36,930 bases of DNA, taken from contig CBDULQ010000005.1 of assembly GCA_965368115.1 (NCBI GenBank), positions 1-36,930 on the forward strand, in the 5' to 3' direction. The notes beneath the pieces were generated by a model, which had not been told where the DNA came from, did no database searches, and worked only from the letters and a program-made list of their open reading frames with translations. The translations under genes were made by a program, and so were the position numbers. The number at the start of each line of letters is the position of its first letter. Within the stretch, counting starts at the first letter, position 1. The DNA comes from CBDULQ01 sp965368115 (GTDB lineage Bacteria > Pseudomonadota > Gammaproteobacteria > SZUA-229). Shown one piece after another: positions 1 to 8,482 of the stretch.

Positions 1-1
1 G

Positions 2-382
2 ATCGAAGGTGCCGCCGAAGGCGCCGGGCTGGGCATCCAATTTCTCAAACACCTGAGCCGCACCCGCATCCTGCTGCATGTCATCGATATCGCCCCCTTC
101 GATGAGAGCGACCCGGTAGACAACGCCAACAAGATTCTGCACGAACTGGAGAAATTCAATCCAGCCATGCTGGAAGAACCCCGCTGGCTGGTGCTCAACA
201 AAATCGACCTGTTACCCAAAGAAGACGCGGAAGCCCGCTGCCGAGACATTGTCGAGCAACTGAACTGGGACGGCCCGGTGTACGAAATCTCCGCCATCAG
301 CAGCGACGGCACCCGGGAGATGGTGTTCGACATCATGAATTACCTGGAAGAAAACGATGAAGATGCGTCAACAGCTGGCTGA
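2..382 (+). CDS. obgE: GTPase ObgE/CgtA, C-terminal part (5' end outside window)
   Basis: This is the 3' part of the ribosome-assembly and stress GTPase ObgE, which acts on the 50S subunit. The frame is open from the first bases and shows the end of the G3/switch II region (IEGAAEGAGLG), the G4 motif NKID that reads guanine, and a G5-like SAISSDG. The N-terminal glycine-rich Obg fold and the P-loop lie upstream of the window. The protein ends in a short acidic tail. The stop codon lies inside proB, so the two genes overlap by 26 bp and are probably translationally coupled. In many gammaproteobacteria obgE follows rplU-rpmA, so those genes are expected just upstream; that is inference. Confidence 0.95.
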   Translation: MEGAAEGAGLGIQFLKHLSRTRILLHVIDIAPFDESDPVDNANKILHELEKFNPAMLEEPRWLVLNKIDLLPKEDAEARCRDIVEQLNWDGPVYEISAISSDGTREMVFDIMNYLEENDEDASTAG

Positions 383-1481
383 TTCCACCCGCTGGGTGAT
401 CAAGATCGGCAGCGCCCTGGTCACCGACGAAGGCCGAGGTCTGGACGCACAGGCGATCAACAGCTGGGCGGCGCAGATCGCCGAACTGCGTCAACAGGGC
501 AAGGAAATCGTGCTGGTGTCCTCCGGCGCCGTTGCCGAAGGCATGGCACGGCTGGGCTGGAAAACCCGTCCGCATGCCCTGTACGAACTGCAGGCCGCAG
601 CGGCCGTGGGTCAGATGGGCATGATCCAGACCTACGAATCCTGCTTCAAGCAGTTCGACCTGCATACGGCGCAGATCCTGCTCACCCATGATGACCTGAG
701 CAACCGCAAACGTTATCTCAATGCCCGCAGCACCCTGCGCACCCTGCTTGGGCTCGGCACCATCCCCATCATCAATGAAAACGATACCGTCGCCACCGAT
801 GAAATTCGCTTCGGTGACAACGATACCCTGGCGGCGCTGGTGGCCAACCTGGTGGAAGCGGACATGCTGATCATCCTCACCGATCAGCAGGGCCTGTACA
901 CCGCCGATCCGCGCAACGATCCGAGCGCAGAACTCATTGCCGAAGGCATGGCGACGGACCCGGAATACAGTCGCATGGCCGGCCCCAGCGGTGGCACCCT
1001 GGGTCGTGGCGGGATGAGCACCAAGGTGACCGCAGCCCAGCGTGCGGCCCGTTCCGGCACCGCCACGCTGATCACCAGTGGCCGCAACGAAAACGCGTTA
1101 TTACGCGTCGCCGGGGGCGAAAACCTGGGCACCCTGTTGCTACCGGACGCGGAACCCATTGCCGCACGCAAGCAGTGGCTGGCCAGTCATCTCAATGTCT
1201 GTGGCCAGTTACAGCTGGATGCGGGGGCGGTGAAAGTCCTTCAGAGCTCGGGCAAGAGCCTGCTGCCGGTGGGCGTGACTTCGGTGAGCGGTAATTTTGC
1301 GCGCGGCGAAATGGTGAGTTGTGTGGGTCCCGACGGCACCGAAGTGGCACGCGGCCTGGTGAATTACAATGCGCTGGAGACTGCGCGCATCAAGGGCCGC
1401 CCGACCCAGGACATCGAAGTCCTGCTCGGCTATGTGGACGAACCGGAACTGATTCACCGCGACAATCTGGTGTTACTCTAG
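357..1481 (+). CDS. proB: Glutamate 5-kinase with C-terminal PUA domain
   Basis: ProB phosphorylates L-glutamate to glutamyl 5-phosphate, the first and feedback-controlled step of proline synthesis in the cytoplasm. The 374-residue length fits the long form: an amino-acid kinase domain (about residues 10-260, with KIGSALV near the N-terminus, SSGAVAEG, the NENDTVA segment and GRGGMSTKV near the ATP site) followed by a PUA domain (about 280-370). The ATG at 357 is chosen over the one at 363 because a GGAAG Shine-Dalgarno sits 6 bp before it. It starts inside obgE, and a strong terminator follows the stop. No proA is next to it, so the later steps are encoded elsewhere. Confidence 0.97.
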   Translation: MKMRQQLADSTRWVIKIGSALVTDEGRGLDAQAINSWAAQIAELRQQGKEIVLVSSGAVAEGMARLGWKTRPHALYELQAAAAVGQMGMIQTYESCFKQFDLHTAQILLTHDDLSNRKRYLNARSTLRTLLGLGTIPIINENDTVATDEIRFGDNDTLAALVANLVEADMLIILTDQQGLYTADPRNDPSAELIAEGMATDPEYSRMAGPSGGTLGRGGMSTKVTAAQRAARSGTATLITSGRNENALLRVAGGENLGTLLLPDAEPIAARKQWLASHLNVCGQLQLDAGAVKVLQSSGKSLLPVGVTSVSGNFARGEMVSCVGPDGTEVARGLVNYNALETARIKGRPTQDIEVLLGYVDEPELIHRDNLVLL

Positions 1482-1497
1482 ACTGAACAGGCGGGCA

Positions 1498-1529
1498 TAA
1501 AAAAACCGGCCTGAAGACCGGTTTTTTTA
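1498..1529. terminator. Bidirectional rho-independent terminator between proB and rpsT
   Basis: A perfect hairpin (AAAACCGG / CCGGTTTT around CTGAAGA) has an A-run on its left and a T-run on its right, so it makes a U-tract for transcripts from either side. It lies between convergent proB and rpsT and can end both. Confidence 0.9.
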
Positions 1530-1553
1530 ATAATGCGTGTCGATCAGCGTGCT

Positions 1554-1814
1554 TTACAGTGCACGAATCCGCTGATTCAGACGGCTCTTGTGGCGCGCTG
1601 CCTTGTTCTTGTGAACCAGACCTTTGTTACACATACGGTCGATCACAGGCACAGCGGCTTTGAATGCATCTTCCGCAGCGGCTTTGTCACCGGCGTCGAT
1701 GGCGTACACTACTTTTTTCACGTAGGTACGGAACATGGAGCGCTGATCCGCATTGCGAGCACGACGGCCGACAGCCTGACGAGCACGTTTTCTTGCTTGT
1801 GGTGAATTAGCCAA
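1554..1814 (-). CDS. rpsT: 30S ribosomal protein S20
   Basis: S20 is a primary 16S rRNA-binding protein of the small subunit. The 86-residue product (E. coli S20 is 87) starts MANSPQARKRARQ, is rich in Lys/Arg and matches the family along its whole length. The start codon is TTG: no ATG or GTG is available at this position, and an AGGAC Shine-Dalgarno lies about 8 bp before it. E. coli rpsT also uses UUG, which is part of its translational self-control, so the odd start seems conserved. The gene stands alone on the minus strand, with a consensus -35 box upstream and the shared terminator downstream. Confidence 0.97.
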   Translation of the reverse strand: MANSPQARKRARQAVGRRARNADQRSMFRTYVKKVVYAIDAGDKAAAEDAFKAAVPVIDRMCNKGLVHKNKAARHKSRLNQRIRAL

Positions 1815-1851
1815 GGGTCTAGTCCTGTAACAACATATTCAAGGGGCGCAT

Positions 1852-1880
1852 AAATTGCCAGTTTAGTGGCACTTTGTCAA
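1852..1880 (-). promoter_or_regulatory. Candidate rpsT promoter
   Basis: On the minus strand a perfect -35 hexamer, TTGACA (1875-1880), lies 17 bp before a weak -10, CAATTT (1852-1857). The leader would be about 35 nt. The -35 is convincing and the -10 is not. Confidence 0.5.
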
Positions 1881-1891
1881 CCGAAATAAGC

Positions 1892-1905
1892 TAAAATGGC
1901 GCGCC
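1892..1905 (+). promoter_or_regulatory. Candidate -10 box with GC-rich discriminator before the PilZ gene
   Basis: TAAAAT (1892-1897) is followed at once by GGCGCGCC, about 30 bp before the PilZ gene start. No good -35 is seen at the usual distance. The arrangement overlaps the divergent rpsT promoter region. Confidence 0.35.
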
Positions 1906-1934
1906 ATTCGGGGATATCACTAGAATAAGAGCCT

Positions 1935-2594
1935 ATGCAGGATAAAAACAGCTTCAAGGTCCGCCTTGGCGACAAGGTGCAGTTGCAGTTCATTCCGGAA
2001 GACAGCCGGGAGCGGCTCAATGCCCGGGTCATCGGCCACATGCCGGGCAAGGCACTGATCATCAGTGCGCCGAGCGTCAACGGCAAGCTGATCCTGCTGC
2101 GCGAGAACCAGCATTTCGTGGTACGCATGCTGCGCGGCAACCAGGTCTACGGTTTCAATTCCGAAGTGCTCAAGTACTATACCGTGCCCTATCCTCATGT
2201 CCACCTGTCCCAGCCGGCCGATATCGAAAGCATCACCGTGCGCGGCTCGCGGCGCGTCAATACGACGCTGGTGGTGTCGGTAAAAGACCCGCAGGGCAAA
2301 ACCGTCTCTGCCACCATGCTCAACACCAGTGCCACCGGCGCGCTGATCAAATGCGGTAAACCACTGGGGGAACTCAACGACGTACTACAGATTTCCATCG
2401 AACTGACCGTCAGCGGCATCCAGAAATACCTGCGCTTCGAAGCCACCATTCGTAACCTGACGCAGCCGGAACAGAGCCAGATCGATGACACCGACTACCG
2501 CTACGGCGTCCAGTTCGGTGAACTGGACGATGACCAGCGCCTGCTGCTCAACGCCTTCGTGCATGAGCAACTGGTACTGGAAATGGAAGAATAG
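1935..2594 (+). CDS. PilZ-domain c-di-GMP receptor, YcgR-like
   Basis: A 219-residue cytoplasmic protein with two parts: an N-terminal beta-rich YcgR/PilZN-like region (about 8-95) and a C-terminal PilZ domain (about 100-215). The two c-di-GMP-binding motifs are intact: RxxxR at R103-R107 (RGSRR) and (D/N)xSxxG at N130-G135 (NTSATG). Proteins of this type bind c-di-GMP and brake flagella or tune surface behaviour. Which output applies here cannot be read from sequence. The gene lies between rpsT (divergent) and murJ. It ends 2 bp before the probable murJ start, so it may be cotranscribed with murJ. A type IV pilus operon lies further along the window, but no direct link is shown. Confidence 0.88.
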   Translation: MQDKNSFKVRLGDKVQLQFIPEDSRERLNARVIGHMPGKALIISAPSVNGKLILLRENQHFVVRMLRGNQVYGFNSEVLKYYTVPYPHVHLSQPADIESITVRGSRRVNTTLVVSVKDPQGKTVSATMLNTSATGALIKCGKPLGELNDVLQISIELTVSGIQKYLRFEATIRNLTQPEQSQIDDTDYRYGVQFGELDDDQRLLLNAFVHEQLVLEMEE

Positions 2595-2596
2595 CC

Positions 2597-4150
2597 CTGA
2601 GTGGTCGACTGCTAAAATCCACCGCCGTGGTCGGCGTGATGACCTTCCTGTCACGCATACTCGGCCTGGCGCGGGACGTCATCTTCGCCCTGATGTTCGG
2701 TGCCAGCGGCGGAACCGATGCATTTTTCGTCGCCTTCAAGATTCCCAATTTCATGCGTCGGCTGTTCGCCGAAGGCGCCTTTTCCCAGGCCTTTGTGCCG
2801 GTCTTTTCGGAATACCGGGAAACCCGTAGCCGGGAAGACCTGGTCGACCTGGTCAATCACGTGGCCGGCACCCTGGGCGGCATCCTGCTGTTACTGAGCA
2901 GTATCGGCGTCGCTGCCGCGCCACTGCTGGTGATGCTGTTCGCCCCCGGTTTCTGGGATGAACCACTGCGTTACCAGCTCACCGCCGACATGCTGCGCAT
3001 CACTTTCCCCTATATCTTTTTCATCGCCCTGACCGCTTTCGCCGGCGGCATACTCAACAGCTACAACCAGTTTGCGGTGCCGGCATTCACCCCGGTACTG
3101 CTCAATCTGTGCCTGATCGGCGCAGCGCTCTGGCTTTCGCCCCTGTTCGACCAGCCAGTCGTTGCCCTGGCCTGGGGTGTCGCGCTGGCCGGTGTGACTC
3201 AGTTGGCTTTCCAGTTACCGTTTTTGCTCAAACTGGGCCTGCTACCGAAACCGCGGCTGCGTAACAACCATGACGGGGTCCGGCAGATCACCCGGCTGAT
3301 GATCCCGGCCATCGTGGGTTCGTCGGTGGCACAGATCAATCTGCTGTTCGATACCATCATCGCGTCCTTCCTGGTGGCAGGCAGCGTGAGCTGGCTGTAT
3401 TACTCGGATCGACTGGTGGAGTTTCCGCTGGGCGTGTTCGGCGTGGCGCTGGCCACGGTGATCCTGCCCAGCCTGTCACGCCATCATGCCCGACAGACCG
3501 CCGAAGAATTCAACCGAACCCTGGACTGGGCACTGAAGCTGGTGCTATTGATCGTAATTCCCGCCAGCGCCGGACTGGTGCTGATGGCCGGACCTTTGCT
3601 GGCCACCCTGTTCAACTACGGCGCCTTCGATCTGCACGACGCGGAAATGTCGCGCATGAGCCTGATGGCCTATGCTCTGGGCCTGCCTGCCTTCGTCGTG
3701 ATCAAGGTGCTGGCGCCGGGCTACTACGCGCGCCAGGACACCCGCACGCCGGTTAAAATCGCTATTCGCGCGATGATCGCCAATATGTTCCTCAATGTGC
3801 TGTTCGTGGTACCCATGGTGATGTGGCAGATCGAAGGTCCGCATACCGGACTGGCCCTGGCCACCAGCGCCTCGGCTTACATGAACGCGACCATGCTCTA
3901 CCTGGGCTTGCGCCGCCAGAGTATTTTCACCCCGTTAGCGGGCTGGGCCGCCATCAGCCTGCGCATTCTGCTCGCCACCTCGGTGATGGTCGCGTTTCTG
4001 TGGCATTTTTCACCCGAGCTGGTGCGCTGGAATCTATGGTCGATCGAGGAACGTATTCCTTTATTGCTGGGTTTCGTGGCGCTGGCCATGGTGCTCTATC
4101 TGCTGACCCTGCTGATCACGGGATTCCGGCCCCGCCATGTACGACACTGA
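2597..4150 (+). CDS. murJ: Lipid II flippase MurJ (MviN), probable CTG start
   Basis: MurJ moves the peptidoglycan precursor lipid II across the inner membrane. The protein is almost entirely hydrophobic, as expected for 14 membrane helices, and carries family signatures: SRILGLARD, the TDAFFVAFKIPN segment, RRLFAEGAFSQAFVPVF and DTRTPVKIA. The first ATG/GTG in frame (GTG 2627) would remove the LLKS segment that family members have near their N-terminus, and it has no ribosome site. A CTG at 2597 gives a 517-residue protein starting (M)SGRLLKSTAVVG, collinear with the E. coli start. It has a GGAAGA 7-8 bp upstream, inside the end of the PilZ gene. The function is secure; the start is inference. 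Confidence 0.93.
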   Translation: MSGRLLKSTAVVGVMTFLSRILGLARDVIFALMFGASGGTDAFFVAFKIPNFMRRLFAEGAFSQAFVPVFSEYRETRSREDLVDLVNHVAGTLGGILLLLSSIGVAAAPLLVMLFAPGFWDEPLRYQLTADMLRITFPYIFFIALTAFAGGILNSYNQFAVPAFTPVLLNLCLIGAALWLSPLFDQPVVALAWGVALAGVTQLAFQLPFLLKLGLLPKPRLRNNHDGVRQITRLMIPAIVGSSVAQINLLFDTIIASFLVAGSVSWLYYSDRLVEFPLGVFGVALATVILPSLSRHHARQTAEEFNRTLDWALKLVLLIVIPASAGLVLMAGPLLATLFNYGAFDLHDAEMSRMSLMAYALGLPAFVVIKVLAPGYYARQDTRTPVKIAIRAMIANMFLNVLFVVPMVMWQIEGPHTGLALATSASAYMNATMLYLGLRRQSIFTPLAGWAAISLRILLATSVMVAFLWHFSPELVRWNLWSIEERIPLLLGFVALAMVLYLLTLLITGFRPRHVRH

Positions 4151-4185
4151 GTGGCAAAACACGCAGGAAAAACCATCATTTAGGT

Positions 4186-4191
4186 TATAAT
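4186..4191 (+). promoter_or_regulatory. Candidate -10 box of ribF
   Basis: A perfect TATAAT in the 69-bp murJ-ribF gap, followed by a GC-rich stretch (TGCCCGC) and 28 bp from the ribF ATG. No clear -35 at 17 bp. It could give the ribF-ileS-lspA-fkpB-ispH run its own transcription start. Confidence 0.4.
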
Positions 4192-4219
4192 TGCCCGCTT
4201 TTAGACAGCATCGATTCGT

Positions 4220-5152
4220 ATGAAACTGATCCGCGGCCTTCACAATCTGGAACCCCGCCATACCGGCTGTGCACTGACCATCGGTAACTTCGACGGTGTG
4301 CATCTGGGGCATCGGGCGATTTTGCAGACGCTGGTGGAACACGCGCGCAGTCTGCAAGTGCCGGCCTGCATGATGAGTTTCGAACCCTTGCCGCAGGAAT
4401 ACTTTGGCGCTGACAAAGCGCCGGCACGGCTGACCCGGCTGAGGGAAAAATGGTGTGCCCTGCAGAACACCGACATCGATCAGTTTCTGTGTGTTAAATT
4501 CAACCATCAGCTGGCCGAACTCAGTGCCGAACAGTTTATCGAGCAGGTGTTGCTCGACACCCTGCAGGTGCGTTTTCTGGTGGTGGGTGACGATTTTCGT
4601 TTCGGCAAGGGGCGCAGCGGTGACTTCGCCCTGCTGAAACACTATGGCGAACAACAGGGTTTCGAGGTGGTCGATTCCCATAGCCATTGTCTGCACGGCG
4701 AACGCATCAGCAGTACCGCGATTCGCGGCGCACTCAGTCGCGGCGAACTGGATCATGCCGCCGCCATGCTGGGTCGCGGCTACCGCATGTGCGGCAAAGT
4801 CGCGCATGGCGACAAACGTGGCCGTACCATCGGTTTTCCCACTGCGAACATCAAACTGCATCGACACGCTACACCGTTAAGCGGCGTTTACGCGGTGCAG
4901 ATGCACGGCCTGGATTCGGGGCCTGTGAATGGTGTCGCCAACATGGGCAAGCGACCAACTGTGGATGGTCACACCATTCAACTGGAAGTGCATCTGTTCG
5001 ATTTCGAGCAGGACATTTACGGGGCGCAGGTTTGTGTGGAATTCAAACACAAACTGCGTGACGAACAACGCTTCGAATCATTCGAAGCCCTGAAACAGCA
5101 AATTGTCAAAGACAGTGAACAGGCAAGACAGTTTTTTGCCGATCAACCATAA
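4220..5152 (+). CDS. ribF: Bifunctional riboflavin kinase / FAD synthetase
   Basis: RibF phosphorylates riboflavin to FMN and adenylates FMN to FAD. The 310-residue length is normal (E. coli 313). The N-terminal nucleotidyltransferase domain shows GNFDGVHLGH (about 22-31) and the ISSTAIRGAL motif (about 163-172). The C-terminal kinase domain shows GDKRGRTIGFPTANI and SGVYAV. It sits between murJ and ileS, the usual neighbour in gammaproteobacteria, and stops 11 bp before ileS. No FMN riboswitch is possible in the short gap upstream. No strong Shine-Dalgarno is seen, but the start agrees with family N-termini. Confidence 0.97.
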   Translation: MKLIRGLHNLEPRHTGCALTIGNFDGVHLGHRAILQTLVEHARSLQVPACMMSFEPLPQEYFGADKAPARLTRLREKWCALQNTDIDQFLCVKFNHQLAELSAEQFIEQVLLDTLQVRFLVVGDDFRFGKGRSGDFALLKHYGEQQGFEVVDSHSHCLHGERISSTAIRGALSRGELDHAAAMLGRGYRMCGKVAHGDKRGRTIGFPTANIKLHRHATPLSGVYAVQMHGLDSGPVNGVANMGKRPTVDGHTIQLEVHLFDFEQDIYGAQVCVEFKHKLRDEQRFESFEALKQQIVKDSEQARQFFADQP

Positions 5153-5163
5153 ACGAGTTAACC

Positions 5164-7992
5164 GTGGCCGATTACAAACACACGCTCAATTTACCTGAAA
5201 CCGCTTTCCCCATGCGCGGCAATCTTGCCAAGCGTGAACCGGATATGCTCAAGGACTGGCAACAGAACGAACTCTATCAACAGATTCGTAAGGTCAGCGC
5301 CGGACGTCCGAAGTTTATCCTGCACGACGGTCCGCCGTACGCCAACGGCAGTATTCATATCGGCCATGCCGTTAACAAGGTTCTGAAAGATATCATCATC
5401 AAAAGTCGCACACTGGACGGTTTCGATGCGCCGTATGTGCCGGGCTGGGACTGTCATGGTCTGCCCATCGAACTCAATGTCGAAAAGAAAGTGGGCAAGC
5501 CCGGACAGAAAGTCGATGCCAGAACCTTCCGCGACAAGTGCCGTGAATATGCGCAAACCCAGGTCAACGGTCAACGTGAAGATTTCAAACGACTGGGCGT
5601 GCTGGGCGACTGGGAAAACCCCTACCTCACCATGAACTTCCAGTTCGAAGCCAACATCGTACGCTCGCTGGGCAAGATCATCGAACGCGGCCATCTGCAC
5701 AAGGGCAGCAAACCGGTGCACTGGTGCCTGGATTGCGGTTCTGCACTGGCGGAAGCGGAAGTCGAGTATTACGACAAAACGTCACCGGCCATCGATGTCG
5801 CTTTCAAGGCGATGGATAGCGCCGCTTTTTTTGACGCCTGTGGCGCCGACGCGAACAGCCTTCCAGTCGCCGTGGTGATCTGGACCACCACACCCTGGAC
5901 ACTGCCTGCCAACATGGCGGTTTCCCTGCACCCGGAACTGGACTATGTACTCGTCAAGGCGAGCACCAATGCCGGCGACCTGAACCTGTTACTTGCCGAT
6001 GCCCTGCATGAGCAGGCGCTGAAACGTTACGGCGTGGAAGATTTTAAAGTGCTCGGCCGATGCCCAGGCTCGGCGCTAGAACTCAAACTTCTGCAACATC
6101 CTTTTTATGATCGGCAGGTTCCGATCATCCTTGGCGATCATGTCACCACTGATGCCGGTACCGGCGCCGTACACACTGCACCGGGGCATGGTCAGGATGA
6201 CTTCGTGGTGGGTCAGAAATACAACATCGAAGTGTATAACCCGGTGGGCAGTAACGGTGTATTCCTGCCGGATACCGAACTGTTTGCCGGTTTGCACGTC
6301 ACCAAGGCCAACGATGAAATTCTCAAAGTGCTGGAAGACAACAACGCGCTGATCAAATTCACCACATTGAAACACAGCTACCCTCATTGCTGGCGCCATA
6401 AAACACCGATTATTTTCCGCGCTACTCCGCAGTGGTTCATCAGCATGGAACAGAACGGTCTGCGCGATGCGGCAATGAACGAAATCGATAAAACGCAATG
6501 GATGCCGGACTGGGGTCGCGCGCGCATCGAAGGCATGGTGAAGAATCGTCCCGACTGGTGTATTTCAAGACAACGCACCTGGGGCACGCCGATCACACTG
6601 TTCGTACATGCCGAGACCGGTGAGCTGCATCCGGAAACAAGTCAGTTGATCGAACAGGTTGCCGAGGGCATCGAACAGGAGGGCATCGACTTCTGGTTCA
6701 ATCTCGACAAGGCGACACTACTCGGCAACGACGCCGAGCAGTACGATAAAGTGACCGATACTCTGGACGTCTGGTTCGATTCCGGTGTCACCCATGCCTG
6801 CGTTATCAAACAACGTGATGAACTCGATTTCCCGGCCGACCTTTATCTGGAAGGCTCAGACCAGCATCGCGGCTGGTTCCAGTCATCATTGCTGACCTCT
6901 GTGGCGATGAACGACTGCGCACCGTATAAAGCGGCGCTGACCCATGGCTTTACCGTGGATTCGGAAGGCAAAAAAATGTCCAAGTCCCTCGGTAACACCA
7001 TTGATCCGCAGAAAGTGTGCGACACCCTGGGTGCCGACATCCTGCGACTCTGGGTGGGTGCTACGGATTACAGCGCGGAAATCAGCGTATCCGACGAAAT
7101 TCTCAAGCGCATGGCCGACTCTTACCGGCGCATTCGAAATACGGCACGTTTTCTACTCGCCAATCTCAACGGTTTCGATCCGCAACACGACATGCTTGAC
7201 CAGCATCAGATGCTGGCGCTCGATCGCTGGGCCGTGGCACAAACCCTGCGCTTCCAGCATCAGATCATCGACGCATACAAGGATTACAGTTTTCATCTGA
7301 TTTATCAGAAGCTGCATAATTTCTGTGCCGTCGACATGGGCAGCTTCTACCTGGACATCATCAAGGACCGGCAGTACACGACGCAAAAAGACAGTATCGC
7401 TCGACGTTCCGCACAGACTGCGCTGTACCATATTGTTGAAGCCATGACACGTTGGCTGGCACCGATTTGCAGTTTCACTGCGGAGGAAATCTGGCAGGCA
7501 ATTCCCGGTGAACGCAGCGCTTCGGTTTTCCTGCATACCTGGTATGACAAACTGTTTGCACTTGAAGACCAGGAAACCATGAGTTTCGAGTTCTGGGGTC
7601 GCTTGCAACAGACTCGAACGCTGGTCAGTAAACAGCTGGAAGAGCTGCGGGTCGCCGGAAAGATCGGCTCCTCTCTTGATGCGGAAGTGGACATCTATTG
7701 CGATGGCGCACTGTATGACAGTATTGCCGCACTGCAGGATGAATTGCGATTCGTGTTGATCACTTCCTATGCCCGTGTTCATTCACTAGCCGACGCGCCG
7801 GCGACGGCCAGCGCGCTGGAACTGGATAATGGGGAAAAGCTGAAGATAGCCGCCGCACCTTGTGAACATACCAAGTGTGTGCGTTGCTGGCATCATCGCG
7901 AAGATGTGGGCCAACATGCCGCGCATCCTGAATTATGTGGACGATGTGTCGATAATGTCGATGGTGAAGGCGAGCCGCGTCAATATGCCTGA
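5164..7992 (+). CDS. ileS: Isoleucyl-tRNA synthetase (zinc-containing bacterial type)
   Basis: Charges tRNA-Ile in the cytoplasm. The 942 residues show the class I signatures HIGH (65-68) and KMSKS (604-608), the GWDCHGLPIE segment near the catalytic site, the WTTTPWTLPAN editing-domain motif, and a C-terminal zinc site with two CxxC pairs (C905/C908 and C925/C928). It is therefore the standard bacterial enzyme and not the mupirocin-resistant eukaryote-like form. The start is GTG with only a weak ribosome site, consistent with coupling to ribF. Its last 8 bp overlap lspA. Confidence 0.98.
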   Translation: MADYKHTLNLPETAFPMRGNLAKREPDMLKDWQQNELYQQIRKVSAGRPKFILHDGPPYANGSIHIGHAVNKVLKDIIIKSRTLDGFDAPYVPGWDCHGLPIELNVEKKVGKPGQKVDARTFRDKCREYAQTQVNGQREDFKRLGVLGDWENPYLTMNFQFEANIVRSLGKIIERGHLHKGSKPVHWCLDCGSALAEAEVEYYDKTSPAIDVAFKAMDSAAFFDACGADANSLPVAVVIWTTTPWTLPANMAVSLHPELDYVLVKASTNAGDLNLLLADALHEQALKRYGVEDFKVLGRCPGSALELKLLQHPFYDRQVPIILGDHVTTDAGTGAVHTAPGHGQDDFVVGQKYNIEVYNPVGSNGVFLPDTELFAGLHVTKANDEILKVLEDNNALIKFTTLKHSYPHCWRHKTPIIFRATPQWFISMEQNGLRDAAMNEIDKTQWMPDWGRARIEGMVKNRPDWCISRQRTWGTPITLFVHAETGELHPETSQLIEQVAEGIEQEGIDFWFNLDKATLLGNDAEQYDKVTDTLDVWFDSGVTHACVIKQRDELDFPADLYLEGSDQHRGWFQSSLLTSVAMNDCAPYKAALTHGFTVDSEGKKMSKSLGNTIDPQKVCDTLGADILRLWVGATDYSAEISVSDEILKRMADSYRRIRNTARFLLANLNGFDPQHDMLDQHQMLALDRWAVAQTLRFQHQIIDAYKDYSFHLIYQKLHNFCAVDMGSFYLDIIKDRQYTTQKDSIARRSAQTALYHIVEAMTRWLAPICSFTAEEIWQAIPGERSASVFLHTWYDKLFALEDQETMSFEFWGRLQQTRTLVSKQLEELRVAGKIGSSLDAEVDIYCDGALYDSIAALQDELRFVLITSYARVHSLADAPATASALELDNGEKLKIAAAPCEHTKCVRCWHHREDVGQHAAHPELCGRCVDNVDGEGEPRQYA

Positions 7993-8482
7993 TACCGATA
8001 CCAATAAACTGCGCAATTGGCTGTGGGTCACCCTGCTGGTGATCATTCTAGATCAGCTCACCAAACTGGGTGCGGAGGCATTGTTGACGTTCCGTCAACC
8101 GGTGGCGGTGATGCCCATGTTCAACTTTACCCTGGTATATAACGAGGGTGCGGCATTCAGTTTTCTGAGCAACGCGGGTGGCTGGCAACGCTGGTTTTTT
8201 ATCATTCTGTCATCGGTTATCAGTATCGTGCTGATCATCTGGCTAAGCCGCATCAAGGCCAGCGAAAAATTGGAAACCCTGGCCATCGCAATGATTCTTG
8301 GCGGCGCGCTGGGCAACCTCATCGACCGTGTATTCTATGGCCATGTAATCGACTTCATCGACTGGTACTACAAGGAGCATCACTGGCCAGCGTTCAACAT
8401 TGCCGATTCCGCAATCACCGTCGGCGCGATTTTATTGATCTATAACAGTTTCAAACATCATGACAAAGATACAACACGATAG
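7985..8482 (+). CDS. lspA: Lipoprotein signal peptidase (signal peptidase II)
   Basis: LspA cleaves the signal peptide of diacylated prolipoproteins in the inner membrane. From the ATG at 7985 the protein has 165 residues (E. coli 164) and four hydrophobic segments. The two catalytic aspartates lie in conserved surroundings: GGALGNLIDRV with FIDWY, and FNIADSAITVG. The same frame is open further upstream to 7862, but the extra residues lie inside ileS and do not resemble the family, so 7985 is preferred. The gene overlaps ileS by 8 bp and fkpB by 23 bp, the classical ileS-lspA-fkpB-ispH order. Confidence 0.96.
   Translation: MPDTDTNKLRNWLWVTLLVIILDQLTKLGAEALLTFRQPVAVMPMFNFTLVYNEGAAFSFLSNAGGWQRWFFIILSSVISIVLIIWLSRIKASEKLETLAIAMILGGALGNLIDRVFYGHVIDFIDWYYKEHHWPAFNIADSAITVGAILLIYNSFKHHDKDTTR

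Noticed and set aside
4061..4867. Antisense open frame of 268 codons over murJ/ribF
   Set aside because: It is a shadow of ribF codon structure, with no ribosome site or recognisable domain.
7862..7984. Upstream extension of lspA
   Set aside because: The extra codons lie inside ileS in another frame and would add residues with no counterpart in the family; the ATG at 7985 gives the usual length.
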